Assembly (NCBI RefSeq): GCF_007097385.1
Contig: NZ_VJZS01000021.1
Location: 1-64,000 of the forward strand
DNA length: 64,000 bases
Direction: 5' to 3'
DNA from: Flavobacterium sp. ZT3R18
Lineage (GTDB): Bacteria; Bacteroidota; Bacteroidia; Flavobacteriales; Flavobacteriaceae
This document shows, in pieces, positions 24,853 to 33,831 of the stretch. A model generated the notes under the pieces. It searched no databases. It was given only the letters and a program-made list of their open reading frames with translations, and was not told the DNA's origin. Every line of letters starts with the position of its first letter. Position 1 is the first letter of the stretch. The position numbers and the translations under genes were made by a program.

Positions 24853-27051
24853 ATGACTCTTTCTTTTTGGCGTTACACACACTTGGCTTTGGCAGTGTTT
24901 TCAGCTGCATTTTTAGCAGTAGCATCCGTAACAGGTATCCTACTTGCATTAGATGCTATTCAGGAAAAAACGCCATCCTACCGAGTAGAAAATTTCGAAA
25001 AAATAACCCTAGGAGAATCCTTGCCCATATTACGCAAAGCCTATCCTGAAATAACCGAATTAAGTGTTGACCACAATCAGTTTGTAACCCTGAAAGCCAT
25101 TGACCTAGAAGACAATGATGTCAATGCTTACATTGACCCTAGAACTGCAAAAATAATAGGTACGCCCCTAAAAAAAAGTGAACTTATACAATGGGTTACA
25201 GCGTTTCATCGTTCTTTATTTCTTCACGAAACGGGGCGTTTTTTTGTTGGCATTATAGCCTTATTATTAGTGTTCATCTCTATTTCGGGTTTTGCGTTGG
25301 TTCTTAACAGGCAAAGGGGCTTGCGCAATTTCTTTTCTAAAGTCATCAAAGACTATTTTGCTCAATATTACCACGTAGTATTGGGTAGATTGGCCTTAAT
25401 TCCCATTCTGATTATTGCACTTTCGGGAACTTATTTATCATTAGAAAGGTTTAACTTTTTCATAGAAAAAACAGATTCACAAGAAAAAACCGAAGTTGTG
25501 GCAACCACACCTATTTCAAAAAAAGGAGCAGATTCATCTTTCTTAAAAAACACACTACTGGCTGATGTTCAAAAAATTGAATTCCCTTTTTCGGATGATC
25601 CCGAAGAATTTTACATCATTAAATTAAAAGACCGAGAAATAGAAGTCAATCAAATTACAGGTGCTGTGGTAAGCGAAGTTCTTTTTCCGACGACAACAGC
25701 ACTAACTAATTTGAGCCTTGATTTGCATACTGGTAGAGCAAGTATCATTTGGGCTGTACTACTGGCGTTTGCGTGTCTAAACATACTTTTTTTTATTTAC
25801 TCTGGTTTTGCAATGACATTCAAACGAAGATCAAGTCGCATTAAAAACAAATACAAACCCGAAGAAAGTAAATTCATTTTACTGGTTGGATCAGAGAATG
25901 GAAGTTCGCTCAGATTTGCCAATGCTATCCACAAGCAATTGCTCGCCCACGGAGAAAAAGCACATCTCACGGAATTAAATAATTATGTAGTTTTTCCAAA
26001 AGCTGAACATCTCATTATTTTTACCTCAACCCACGGATTGGGAGATCCACCACATAATGCAAGTAAATTTATATCACTTGTTAACAAAACCGAACAACAG
26101 CAAAAAATCAATGTTTCGGTGGTAGGCTTTGGATCGAAAGCCTATCCTGATTTTTGTGGTTTTGCCCGTGAAATTGATGTTGTATTGACAAAACAAAATT
26201 GGACGGAACGCTTTTTGGAATTACAAACCGTAAATGATAAATCAGCCGAAGAATTTGTAGGTTGGGTAAAATTATGGAGTGCCAAAATAGGAATTCCCCT
26301 TTCGGCTACTCCATCGCTATACAATCATGTTCCAAAAGGCTTGCAAAAAATAATGGTACTGGATAAGACCGCCATTTCGGATAAAGAACATACTTTTTTA
26401 CTCACGCTGCGGGCTAGTATGAGAACCACGTTTAATTCGGGCGACCTTTTGGCAATTTATCCCGCAAACGACACTAGAGAACGCCTATACTCTATAGGAA
26501 ATCACAAGGGCAACATACAATTAGTGGTAAAACTGCACCCTTCTGGTTTAGGTTCAGGCTATTTATATAATGTTGAAGTTGGTTCAGTTATAAAAGCGCG
26601 AATCATCCAGAATGCCACTTTTCATTTTCCGAAAAAAGCAGCCAACGTAGCCTTAATTTCCAACGGAACCGGTATCGCTCCTTTTCTTGGAATGATCGAG
26701 CAAAATAAGAAAAAGACATCGATTCATTTGTATTGCGGCTTCCGAAACGCAACCGAAACTGTTTTAGGATATAAAAAATTCGCAGCAGCTAGTATCCAAA
26801 GACAGCAGCTACAAAGTTTTCATTTGGCTTTATCACGCGAAGCCGAACATTATCATGTGATGGATCTTATCAAACGAGATGCTGAATTTTTTACTGATTT
26901 ACTGATCCAAGGAGGAGTTGTAATGATTTGCGGTTCACTTGCTATGCAAAAGGATGTAGAATCTGTCCTTGATATGCTCTGCCTTAGCAGAACCGTTATG
27001 GGCATTGCAGATTATAAAGCCAATGGACAAGTGTTTACGGATTGTTATTAA
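24853..27051 (+). CDS. PepSY membrane domain fused to flavodoxin and FAD/NADPH reductase
   Basis: The 732-residue fusion has an N-terminal PepSY_TM part (about 1-325). Its histidines sit in RYTHLALAVF, FHRSLFLHETGR, YYHVVLGRLAL and LDLHTGRASI. A flavodoxin domain follows (about 336-485: FILLVGSENGSSLRFANAI; FTSTHGLGDPP), then a cytochrome-P450-reductase-like FAD/NADPH module (RERLYSIGNHKG; ISNGTGIAPFLGM; HLYCGFRN). This is a one-protein path from NADPH through FAD and FMN to haem and across the membrane. With DUF2271 before it and apbE after it, it probably feeds extracytoplasmic flavin or ferric iron. Confidence 0.88.
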   Translation: MTLSFWRYTHLALAVFSAAFLAVASVTGILLALDAIQEKTPSYRVENFEKITLGESLPILRKAYPEITELSVDHNQFVTLKAIDLEDNDVNAYIDPRTAKIIGTPLKKSELIQWVTAFHRSLFLHETGRFFVGIIALLLVFISISGFALVLNRQRGLRNFFSKVIKDYFAQYYHVVLGRLALIPILIIALSGTYLSLERFNFFIEKTDSQEKTEVVATTPISKKGADSSFLKNTLLADVQKIEFPFSDDPEEFYIIKLKDREIEVNQITGAVVSEVLFPTTTALTNLSLDLHTGRASIIWAVLLAFACLNILFFIYSGFAMTFKRRSSRIKNKYKPEESKFILLVGSENGSSLRFANAIHKQLLAHGEKAHLTELNNYVVFPKAEHLIIFTSTHGLGDPPHNASKFISLVNKTEQQQKINVSVVGFGSKAYPDFCGFAREIDVVLTKQNWTERFLELQTVNDKSAEEFVGWVKLWSAKIGIPLSATPSLYNHVPKGLQKIMVLDKTAISDKEHTFLLTLRASMRTTFNSGDLLAIYPANDTRERLYSIGNHKGNIQLVVKLHPSGLGSGYLYNVEVGSVIKARIIQNATFHFPKKAANVALISNGTGIAPFLGMIEQNKKKTSIHLYCGFRNATETVLGYKKFAAASIQRQQLQSFHLALSREAEHYHVMDLIKRDAEFFTDLLIQGGVVMICGSLAMQKDVESVLDMLCLSRTVMGIADYKANGQVFTDCY

Positions 27052-27129
27052 TGTAAAAATCACTTGAATTATGTTATTTTGTCATTTCTCCTTCGTCAAA
27101 ATGACACACTGATACTTTTAAATTCTAAT

Positions 27130-28131
27130 ATGATAACCAAACACCAATTTCTATTTCTTTTTTTAATTCTTTGCAACTTAACAAGCAATGGACAAACACT
27201 TCGAAAAAGAACCACCCTACTTATGGGAGGTCGATTTGACATTACTATTGTCGCCAAAGATTCGCTGGCAGCAGAACAAAACATAGATGCCATTATTGCC
27301 GAAATCACAAGAATCGAAAATTTAATATCCGACTGGAAATCGGACTCGCAGGTGTCCGAAGTGAACCAAAACGCAGGTATTCGTCCTGTGAAAGTGGATA
27401 GAGAAGTTTTTGAGTTGACTCAAAGAGCGATTCAGTTTTCTGAAGTAACGAATGGCGGTTTTGACATCAGCTTTGCGGCAATGGATAGAATCTGGAAGTT
27501 TGATGGGTCAATGACAGCCATGCCTTCGGCGGAAGCCATCAAAAAATCGGTTGAAAAAGTGGGCTATAAAAATATAATTTTAGACAGTGTTCAATCTACC
27601 ATTTTTCTTAAACAAAAAGGAATGAAAATTGGATTTGGAGCTTTAGGCGAAGGATATGCAACCGATAAATGCCGGGATATGATGTTAGCCAAAGGGATCA
27701 AAGCTGGAATTATAAACGGATCAGGAGATATGAGCACTTGGGGAAAACAACCTAACGGAAAAGCTTGGAACATTGGTATTACCAATCCCTTTCATCCTGA
27801 TACACTTTTGGCGGTTGTTCCATTACAACAAGATGCTGTAACCACCTCTGGAAGCTATGAAAAATTTGTTGTTTTTGATGGCAAACGTTATTCGCATATT
27901 ATCAATCCAGCAACAGGTTATCCCGTAACAGGATTATGCAGTGTGACGGTTTTTGGATCTAATGCGGAGACTGCAAACGGCTTGAGTACCTCCTTAATGG
28001 TATTAGGCAAAACTGCAGGACTACTTTTGCTCGACAAATACCCTGATTATAGTTGCATCATGATTACGGACAATGGAAAAGTAGTAAAATCTAAAAACTT
28101 CCGAATTAAAAAGTTTAAAGCTAGTTTTTAG
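27130..28131 (+). CDS. apbE: FAD:protein FMN transferase (ApbE)
   Basis: From MITKHQF the protein is 333 residues, with a signal peptide ending near TSNGQ (about residue 22). It then has the ApbE signatures LLMGGRFDITIVAKD, ISDWKSDSQVSEVN, IGFGALGEGYATDKC and YSHIINPATGYPV (metal and FAD site). It transfers FMN from FAD to a Thr/Ser of exported proteins. An upstream TTG at 27064 would add 22 residues before the signal peptide and is unlikely. The gene lies 79 bp after the PepSY-flavodoxin gene and closes the operon. Confidence 0.9.
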   Translation: MITKHQFLFLFLILCNLTSNGQTLRKRTTLLMGGRFDITIVAKDSLAAEQNIDAIIAEITRIENLISDWKSDSQVSEVNQNAGIRPVKVDREVFELTQRAIQFSEVTNGGFDISFAAMDRIWKFDGSMTAMPSAEAIKKSVEKVGYKNIILDSVQSTIFLKQKGMKIGFGALGEGYATDKCRDMMLAKGIKAGIINGSGDMSTWGKQPNGKAWNIGITNPFHPDTLLAVVPLQQDAVTTSGSYEKFVVFDGKRYSHIINPATGYPVTGLCSVTVFGSNAETANGLSTSLMVLGKTAGLLLLDKYPDYSCIMITDNGKVVKSKNFRIKKFKASF

Positions 28132-28132
28132 T

Positions 28133-28190
28133 TTTCAGTCGCAGTACTCAGTATTCAGTCTCAGTTTTCAGTCTCAGTTTTCAGCATTTT
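28133..28190 (+). repeat. TCAGTCTCAGTTTTCAGTC-type repeat, short forward copy
   Basis: About four 13-bp units of the form TCAGTTTTCAGTC follow directly after the apbE stop codon, in the opposite orientation to the array at 28293-28500. The transcript could therefore fold into a long hairpin. Confidence 0.7.
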
Positions 28191-28292
28191 GTGGTAACAT
28201 TGTGATTCTTTTTTCGTGAAATTTAAAACAAAAAAGCTTTTTTATACATCTTCCCAAAAACAAAACTATTCGTGTTAAAAATAAAATACTGC

Positions 28293-28500
28293 GACTGAAA
28301 ACTGAGACTGAAAACTGAGACTGAAAACTGAGACTGAAAACTGAGACTGAAAACTGAGACTGAATACCGAGACTGAAAACTGCGACTGAAAACTGCGACT
28401 GAATACCGAGACTGAATACCGAGACTGAATACCGAGACTGAAAACTGAGACTGAATACTGAGACTGAATACTGAGACTGAAAACCGAGACTGAATACTGA
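28293..28500 (-). repeat. Array of sixteen 13-bp tandem repeats
   Basis: From 28293 to 28500 the unit GACTGAAAACTGA (variants GACTGAATACCGA and GACTGAATACTGA) repeats 16 times, exactly 208 bp. The array ends 6 bp before the stop codon of the AraC gene. It fills the gap between the convergent apbE and AraC genes. Confidence 0.9.
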
Positions 28501-28506
28501 AAAACC

Positions 28507-29502
28507 TCAACTCTCCTTTTTCAACTTACTAGGTAAATACCCAAAAGTCTTTTTGAAAGCCACTGTAAAATGTTGGGGGTTTTTATAACCCAACTCTTCC
28601 GAAACGGTACTAATAGAACAATCTTTTTCTACTATCAATTGTTTAGCATAATCCATTCGAACTTGAGTTAAACAATTGAAAACAGTGGTATTGAACACCA
28701 TTTTGAAATACTTTTTTAGCTTAAAAGTGTTCAAACCTATCTGTCCAGCAATGCTTGCAAGACTATGCTTTTCTTTAAATTGTGTTCTTAAAATATGCTC
28801 TGCTTCTAAAATTTTAGAATAATCATAACTACTCAAATTCGTATGCAACTGAAGATTCTTTTCTTCATTAATGATAGCGAATAAGTACGAAAGCATTTCT
28901 ACAACTTTAGATTCTAAAAAAGCTTTTTTTATAACACCCGAATAATTACAGCACTTAATATCTTCGATTATCTCATACAATTTTGGGGAAATAACTTTGC
29001 TAGTATCCCACATTTTATAGGCTTTTTTACCGTCAATTGCTTCAGACAATTGAGGAATCGCAATTGCAAAATTATGATGAAATAATTGTTGCAAATAATT
29101 TTCTGTAAAAGTAATTTCCAACGTTTTCCTTCTTTGGGTACGATAGTTTAAAGTTCCTTTTATAATTGGCAAGTAAAACAAATTGTAATGGCCTTGCGGA
29201 ATATAAATTCCTATTTCATTCGGGTCATCAGGACAATATTCATTATCCCCTTCAATCTCAAAATGCATTTTTATAAACGAAAAATCGTGTTCAACTTCAA
29301 TTGAATAAGAATCCTGTTCGATAGTCAAATCTCTAAGAACTAAATGAATCCCATTCAGTGCATAATCGGTAACAATACCTTTAATTCCTTTGTAATCACA
29401 ATCTGTTTTTTCTTCAAACAAACATTCCTTATTAAACTGAATCGGATCATCCACAACTACAAGATTGTTCTTAAAAACCTTGCTTTTCATTACTGTTCTC
29501 AT
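28507..29502 (-). CDS. AraC-family regulator of PchR type
   Basis: The 331-residue protein (or 327 from the second Met, MKSKVF) ends in an AraC DNA-binding domain: HSLASIAGQIGLNTFKLKKYFK, then CSISTVSEELGYKNPQHFTVAFKKTFGYLP. The N-terminal part includes GHYNLFYLPIIKGTLNYRTQ and RKTLEITFTENYL, the pattern of PchR-like regulators that sense a siderophore or its iron complex. It is transcribed away from the adjacent siderophore receptor at 29613, whose expression it probably controls. The two starts are about 110 bp apart, so they share a control region. Confidence 0.85.
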   Translation of the reverse strand: MRTVMKSKVFKNNLVVVDDPIQFNKECLFEEKTDCDYKGIKGIVTDYALNGIHLVLRDLTIEQDSYSIEVEHDFSFIKMHFEIEGDNEYCPDDPNEIGIYIPQGHYNLFYLPIIKGTLNYRTQRRKTLEITFTENYLQQLFHHNFAIAIPQLSEAIDGKKAYKMWDTSKVISPKLYEIIEDIKCCNYSGVIKKAFLESKVVEMLSYLFAIINEEKNLQLHTNLSSYDYSKILEAEHILRTQFKEKHSLASIAGQIGLNTFKLKKYFKMVFNTTVFNCLTQVRMDYAKQLIVEKDCSISTVSEELGYKNPQHFTVAFKKTFGYLPSKLKKES

Positions 29503-29538
29503 AAAATCCTTTTGGCGTTTATTTTAATACCGATTGCG

Positions 29539-29605
29539 TTGGTACATCGCTTTAAAATACTGGTACTTTTGCGTAAAAATAGTAATTTTTAATCAATCTA
29601 AATAA
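29539..29605 (+). promoter_or_regulatory. Promoter and operator-like box of the second TonB receptor gene
   Basis: TTG at 29539-29541, a 22-bp spacer and TACTTTTG at 29564-29571 make a promoter. The box TTAATCA-ATC-TAAATAA (29589-29605) keeps the right half of the palindrome perfectly and 5 of 7 positions on the left. It ends 7 bp before the ATG. Being half-degenerate, it may be a weaker site, with the divergent PchR-like protein as a second input. Confidence 0.5.
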
Positions 29606-29612
29606 GAATAAC

Positions 29613-31991
29613 ATGACTTTCAATTCTCAAAAAGTAAAAAATATTTTTACTTTAACCATGAAAATGGCTTTTATATTTTACATTTTAATTGCTACAAATG
29701 CTTTTGCACAGCAAACTCAAGGAACAATAAAAGGTATTGTAACGACATCCGACGATCAGGCTGGTAGCTCGGTAACCGTTTTGATTTCGTTACTCAATAA
29801 ATCAACAATTACAAAAGAGGATGGTTCTTTTATATTCAATGCTGTACCCACAGGCACTTACGAATTACAGATAGAACTAAACGGATATGAACCTATAAAA
29901 AAACAAGTTATAGTATCGCAAAATAAAACGACAGAAGTTGCTGTACAATTACAATCTTCATTAAAACAATTAAATGAAGTTGTAGTCGTTTCGGCAGCTA
30001 AGAAATTTGCTGAAAAGAAAAGCGAATATGTTTCAAGACTGCCTATTAGTAATCTTGAAAACCCACAAGTATACACTGTTGTACCCAAAGAGCTGTTGCA
30101 GGAACAAATAGTTGTTGATTTTAGAAGTGCCTTAAACTCGGCTCCTGGTTTAAACAACGTAACTCAAAGTGTGGGTTCTGGAGGTGTTGGCTTAAGTTTA
30201 AGAATGCGTGGTTTTAGTGGTTCATCAGCAGCAGGATCTATTCGTAACGGAATGAACACTAACTGGGTAACGATGAGTGACCCTGTAAACTTAGAAAGTA
30301 TCGAAGTAATCAAAGGACCATCTGGGACGTTGTTTGGTTCTGCATTGACTACTTACGGAGGCCTTATTAACAGAGTGACAAAAAAACCATTCGAAACCAC
30401 CAAAGGAGAAGTGAGCTATTCTACTGGCAGTTGGGCTCTAAGCCGTACTACTATTGATTACAATACTCCTCTTAACGAAGATAAAACAATACTTTTTAGA
30501 GTAAATGCAGCTTTAGACAATCAAAAAACCTGGCAAGATTATGGAAAAAGCAGCACCTTTGTAGTTGCCCCTTCGTTTACCTATAAAGTAAGCGACAAAT
30601 TAACGTTAGACTTCGATTTAGAATTATATAAGGGAAGCCGTAACTCGATTTCTATCGGTTTAGGAAACCCTGGCCCAACAGCGGCCAAAAGTCTTAATGA
30701 TTTGAATTTTGATTTCAAAAAATCATATTCAACAGATGATTTACAATCTGAGGCTAAAAATACTAATGTTTACGCAAGAGCTACTTACCAATTATCAGAT
30801 CAATGGGTGTCGCAAACTAATTTCTCTAATGCTTTTACAGACAACAAAGCCAACTATTTGTTTTTACTAATCAATACCGATGCAAATTTACAAAGAAGAC
30901 TATACAACATTAATAGTGTTTTCAAAACAACTCAACTCCAGCAAAATTTCATTGGTAATTTTAAAACAGGAAGTATTAAACACCGATTATTGCTAGGGCT
31001 TGATTATACTTACATCAGTACTAATGACAACAGATGGTTAATTAACTCCTATGATGTTGTAACAATTAACGGGACAACACCATTCATCAATATGGAAAAA
31101 TACAAATCATTAATTGCTGCAATGCCTGCGCCAACGGTAACCAACAATAGAGATTTAAGAACAACTAGTGCCTACGCATCGGATGTCGTAAATTTTACCA
31201 ATAAATTAATTGGAATGGCAAGTGTTCGATTTGATCACTACGAAAATAAAATTGCCAATTACAATCAAAATGCAGTTTCGCCGAAATTCGGTTTAATTTA
31301 TCAAGTTGTAAAAGATAAAGTTTCGATTTTCGGAAATTACATGAACAGTTTCTCAAATGTTGCTCCAGGCACTACTGCAGCTAATCCGGCTGAAGTAACC
31401 GAATTTAAACCTGAACAAGCCAATCAGTTAGAAGGGGGTGTAAAAGTAGAATTGTTAGGCGGAAAACTGAACGGGACTTTGAGTTATTATGACATTGAAG
31501 TAAAAGACAAATTGCGTACCGATCCAACAAACAATATGTATTCTATTCAAGATGCCACACAAAGAAGTAAAGGTTTTGAAGCTGATTTGATTGCAAATCC
31601 ATTTAGAGGATTCCATATTATAGTAGGATATGGGTACAATGACAGCGAATATACCAAAGCAAATGCAACGACTCAAGGCAAAAGACCTTATTCTACTCCA
31701 GCCAATGTAGCCAATCTTTGGATGAGCTATAAAATATTAGACGGAAAAGCCAAAGGAATTGGTTTTGGTTTTGGAGGAAACACACAAAGTGACAGCTTCC
31801 TGAATGATGCCAATTCGTTTACTGCAAACGGATATACCGTAATGGATGCGACAGTGTTTTACGAAAAACAAAAAATTAGATTGGGTTTAAAACTAAACAA
31901 TATTACTAATACAGAATATTGGTCAGCCGATTATTGGGCAAACATGATGCCAACAAGACAATTGGTAGCCAATCTTACCTTCAAATTTTAA
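29613..31991 (+). CDS. TonB-dependent siderophore receptor
   Basis: The 792-residue outer-membrane protein has a signal peptide (to about residue 33, NAFAQ). A CarboxypepD_reg-like domain (QGTIKGIVTTSDD ... GTYELQIELNGYEPI), the plug (VVPKELLQEQIVVDFRSALNSAPG; ESIEVIKGPSGTLFG) and a barrel ending RQLVANLTFKF follow. It should import a ferric siderophore, here next to an esterase gene (32266) that fits an ester-type siderophore. It is divergent from the PchR-like regulator gene. Confidence 0.92.
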   Translation: MTFNSQKVKNIFTLTMKMAFIFYILIATNAFAQQTQGTIKGIVTTSDDQAGSSVTVLISLLNKSTITKEDGSFIFNAVPTGTYELQIELNGYEPIKKQVIVSQNKTTEVAVQLQSSLKQLNEVVVVSAAKKFAEKKSEYVSRLPISNLENPQVYTVVPKELLQEQIVVDFRSALNSAPGLNNVTQSVGSGGVGLSLRMRGFSGSSAAGSIRNGMNTNWVTMSDPVNLESIEVIKGPSGTLFGSALTTYGGLINRVTKKPFETTKGEVSYSTGSWALSRTTIDYNTPLNEDKTILFRVNAALDNQKTWQDYGKSSTFVVAPSFTYKVSDKLTLDFDLELYKGSRNSISIGLGNPGPTAAKSLNDLNFDFKKSYSTDDLQSEAKNTNVYARATYQLSDQWVSQTNFSNAFTDNKANYLFLLINTDANLQRRLYNINSVFKTTQLQQNFIGNFKTGSIKHRLLLGLDYTYISTNDNRWLINSYDVVTINGTTPFINMEKYKSLIAAMPAPTVTNNRDLRTTSAYASDVVNFTNKLIGMASVRFDHYENKIANYNQNAVSPKFGLIYQVVKDKVSIFGNYMNSFSNVAPGTTAANPAEVTEFKPEQANQLEGGVKVELLGGKLNGTLSYYDIEVKDKLRTDPTNNMYSIQDATQRSKGFEADLIANPFRGFHIIVGYGYNDSEYTKANATTQGKRPYSTPANVANLWMSYKILDGKAKGIGFGFGGNTQSDSFLNDANSFTANGYTVMDATVFYEKQKIRLGLKLNNITNTEYWSADYWANMMPTRQLVANLTFKF

Positions 31992-32009
31992 ACTTTTTAG
32001 TTAGTTAGT

Positions 32010-32056
32010 AACCGAGTTGTCAACTCTTAATAAGGTTGATAACTTGGTTTTTTTTT
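32010..32056 (+). terminator. Terminator of the second TonB receptor gene
   Basis: The arms AACCGAGTTGTCAAC (32010-32024) and GTTGATAACTTGGTT (32035-32049) pair over 15 bp with two G-T pairs, then a T-run. The rest of the gap to 32265 shows no gene. Confidence 0.8.
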
Positions 32057-32265
32057 GACCGTTTTGCATTAAGCAAATGTTTTAAAATAAACCGCATAAA
32101 ATGTATCAAGTCTTGAAATTGATTATGGTATCAGAAACATTCACATTGGTTTTTAGGAGGGTAGAATCAGAAAGACAATTACCTTATTGACGGGACTAAT
32201 TCGTCTGTTTCTATCTGTTACCTATTTTGCAATTTGATCCGGACGTAATAATATAATTAATTAAA

Positions 32266-33378
32266 ATGAAAAAAACATTCCTCCTTCTATTTGTCCTATT
32301 TTATTTAACCCCTTCTTTTTCACAGGACAGTATAACCATTGGCACTAAACACCATATTTACTCGAAAGTGTTGAATGAAGAACGCTCTTTTTGGGTTTAT
32401 CTTCCGCCCGACTACAACAATACAAAATTTGCTCCTGCAAAATATCCTGTCGTTTATTTATTGGATGCCGAAAACAATTTTCATTCTTTTACGGGACTAC
32501 AGCAATCTTTAGCAAGAGGACCTTATGCTATGACTCCACAAATGATTGTGATAGGCATTACCAATACCAATCGAACTAGAGATTTAACCCCAACAGCAGC
32601 CAATGAACCAGCTTTTTATGACAAAAGCAAAAACTCTTTTCCGCAAAGTGGTGGCAATAAAAATTTTATATCCTTTTTAGAATCCGAATTGCGTCCCTAT
32701 ATCGATTCTCATTACAGAACATCTGGTTATAATGTATTGAATGGGCATTCTTTTGGTGGGTTAACTGCCGTGAATATTTTACTTAATCATACTCAATTAT
32801 TTAATGCCTACAACATTATAGATCCAAGTCTTTGGTGGGATAATGAAATAATGATTAAGAAAGCCGATTCCATCTTCAATAAAAAAGATTTTGAGAATCG
32901 CAGTATTTATGTGGCTATGGCTAATAAAACAAACATTCTGCAAGACACCACTACCGATATGGCAAGGGGAATTAGAAAGTTCGAAAAATTATTAGTTTCT
33001 AAACAACCAAAAAATATTCGTTGGGCTTTTAAATATTATGAAAATGAAGACCATGGAACCGTACCCATTCCAGCAGAATATGATGGTCTACGATTTATTT
33101 TCAAAGACCATTTGGTACAAGTAAAAGAAGCGGTACATGACCCATCACTTGTAGAAAAGCAATATGCAAAACTTTCGAAACAAACTGGTTTTACTTTTCT
33201 TCCAACAGAAAGTTTCTTAGATTGGATGGGAAATTATTGTCTAGAAAGAGACCAACTCGATAGTGCCCTTACTTTTTTTCAAATGGCAGAAACGGCATAT
33301 CCCAGTAGCAGTAATGTGCATTTAAGCTTAGGCAAAACGTACGAAAAAAAAGCTGCTAAAAATAAAGCTAAACTTTAA
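32266..33378 (+). CDS. Exported esterase of the siderophore-esterase (Fes/IroE-like) type
   Basis: The 370-residue protein has a signal peptide (to about residue 20, PSFSQ) and an alpha/beta hydrolase of the esterase-D/IroE type. YPVVYLLDAENNFHSF is the typical early strand, GHSFGG carries nucleophile Ser162, IDPSLWWDN follows, and His263 in NEDHGTVP is the likely catalytic His. The C-terminal 40 residues (SALTFFQMAETAYPSSSNVHLSLGKTYEKK) form a single TPR-like hairpin that stops abruptly at KNKAKL. It may hydrolyse an ester siderophore in the periplasm after uptake by the adjacent receptor. Confidence 0.82.
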   Translation: MKKTFLLLFVLFYLTPSFSQDSITIGTKHHIYSKVLNEERSFWVYLPPDYNNTKFAPAKYPVVYLLDAENNFHSFTGLQQSLARGPYAMTPQMIVIGITNTNRTRDLTPTAANEPAFYDKSKNSFPQSGGNKNFISFLESELRPYIDSHYRTSGYNVLNGHSFGGLTAVNILLNHTQLFNAYNIIDPSLWWDNEIMIKKADSIFNKKDFENRSIYVAMANKTNILQDTTTDMARGIRKFEKLLVSKQPKNIRWAFKYYENEDHGTVPIPAEYDGLRFIFKDHLVQVKEAVHDPSLVEKQYAKLSKQTGFTFLPTESFLDWMGNYCLERDQLDSALTFFQMAETAYPSSSNVHLSLGKTYEKKAAKNKAKL

Positions 33379-33425
33379 ATCCTTAAAAGCCCACCAAGGA
33401 GAAATAGAAACAAAATTAAATAAGC

Positions 33426-33568
33426 TTGTCCGTAATCATACCTAACAAAAAAAAACTGACACAGATTCCACAGATTAGCACAGATTTTCAATATAACAGA
33501 GTATTCAATTTGTGAAAATTTGTGGAATCTGTGTCAAAAAAACATCCTTTAGGTATCAATACGGACAA
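33426..33568. mobile_element. Miniature inverted-repeat element with 20-bp terminal repeats
   Basis: The left end TTGTCCGTAATCATACCTAA (33426-33445) and right end TTAGGTATCAATACGGACAA (33549-33568) are inverted repeats with two mismatches. Inside, the perfect 16-bp arms TGACACAGATTCCACA (33457-33472) and its complement (33521-33536) match the interior of the 6271 and 58697 elements. The interior is therefore shared, while the outer ends differ apart from the TGTCCG core. It lies just behind the esterase gene. Confidence 0.75.
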
Positions 33569-33619
33569 TCACAAAATTAAATATACTTGAAAGGCAAATT
33601 ATCGGCAAGCGTCAGTTAG

Positions 33620-33766
33620 TATCAAATAGCCATAACAGACGGATTATTATTCTACGACCAACCTAAGAACCTCTTAAAAGCAGACAGTATTATGGTGCTT
33701 ACGGACAACCTCAAAAACCATTATCCTATTTGTTTATGTGAATTTCAAACCTTAATTTTTTTACAT
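33620..33766 (+). other. Unassigned open stretch without a start codon
   Basis: In the gap 33379-33831, a 49-codon frame (YQIAITDGLLFYDQPKNLL, later SIMVLTDNLKNHYPICLCEF) is open between two stops but has no credible start. It might be the tail of a decayed gene. I recognise no family and the evidence is weak. Confidence 0.25.
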
Positions 33767-33781
33767 TAATTACTACAAACA

Positions 33782-33820
33782 AACCCCACAACTAGAAATA
33801 CAGTTGCGGGGTTAGTTTTA
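33782..33820 (+). terminator. Hairpin just upstream of the PepSY gene
   Basis: The arms AACCCCACAACT (33782-33793) and AGTTGCGGGGTT (33802-33813) pair with one mismatch and are followed by a T-rich run. The hairpin ends 19 bp before the PepSY start codon, so it probably ends upstream transcription; a promoter for the PepSY gene must be very close or read through. Confidence 0.75.
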
Positions 33821-33831
33821 TTTATTTTTAT

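Noticed and set aside
27064-27129. TTG start for apbE
   Set aside because: It would put 22 residues ahead of a good signal peptide; the ATG at 27130 is preferred.
28293-28500. Possible CRISPR array
   Set aside because: The units are contiguous 13-bp repeats without spacers, and no cas genes are nearby.
28223-28510. A 95-residue reverse-strand frame of repeating Phe-Ser-Val-Ser residues
   Set aside because: It is produced by the 13-bp tandem array, whose three-unit period of 39 bp keeps the frame open; there is no ribosome binding site and no protein-like composition.
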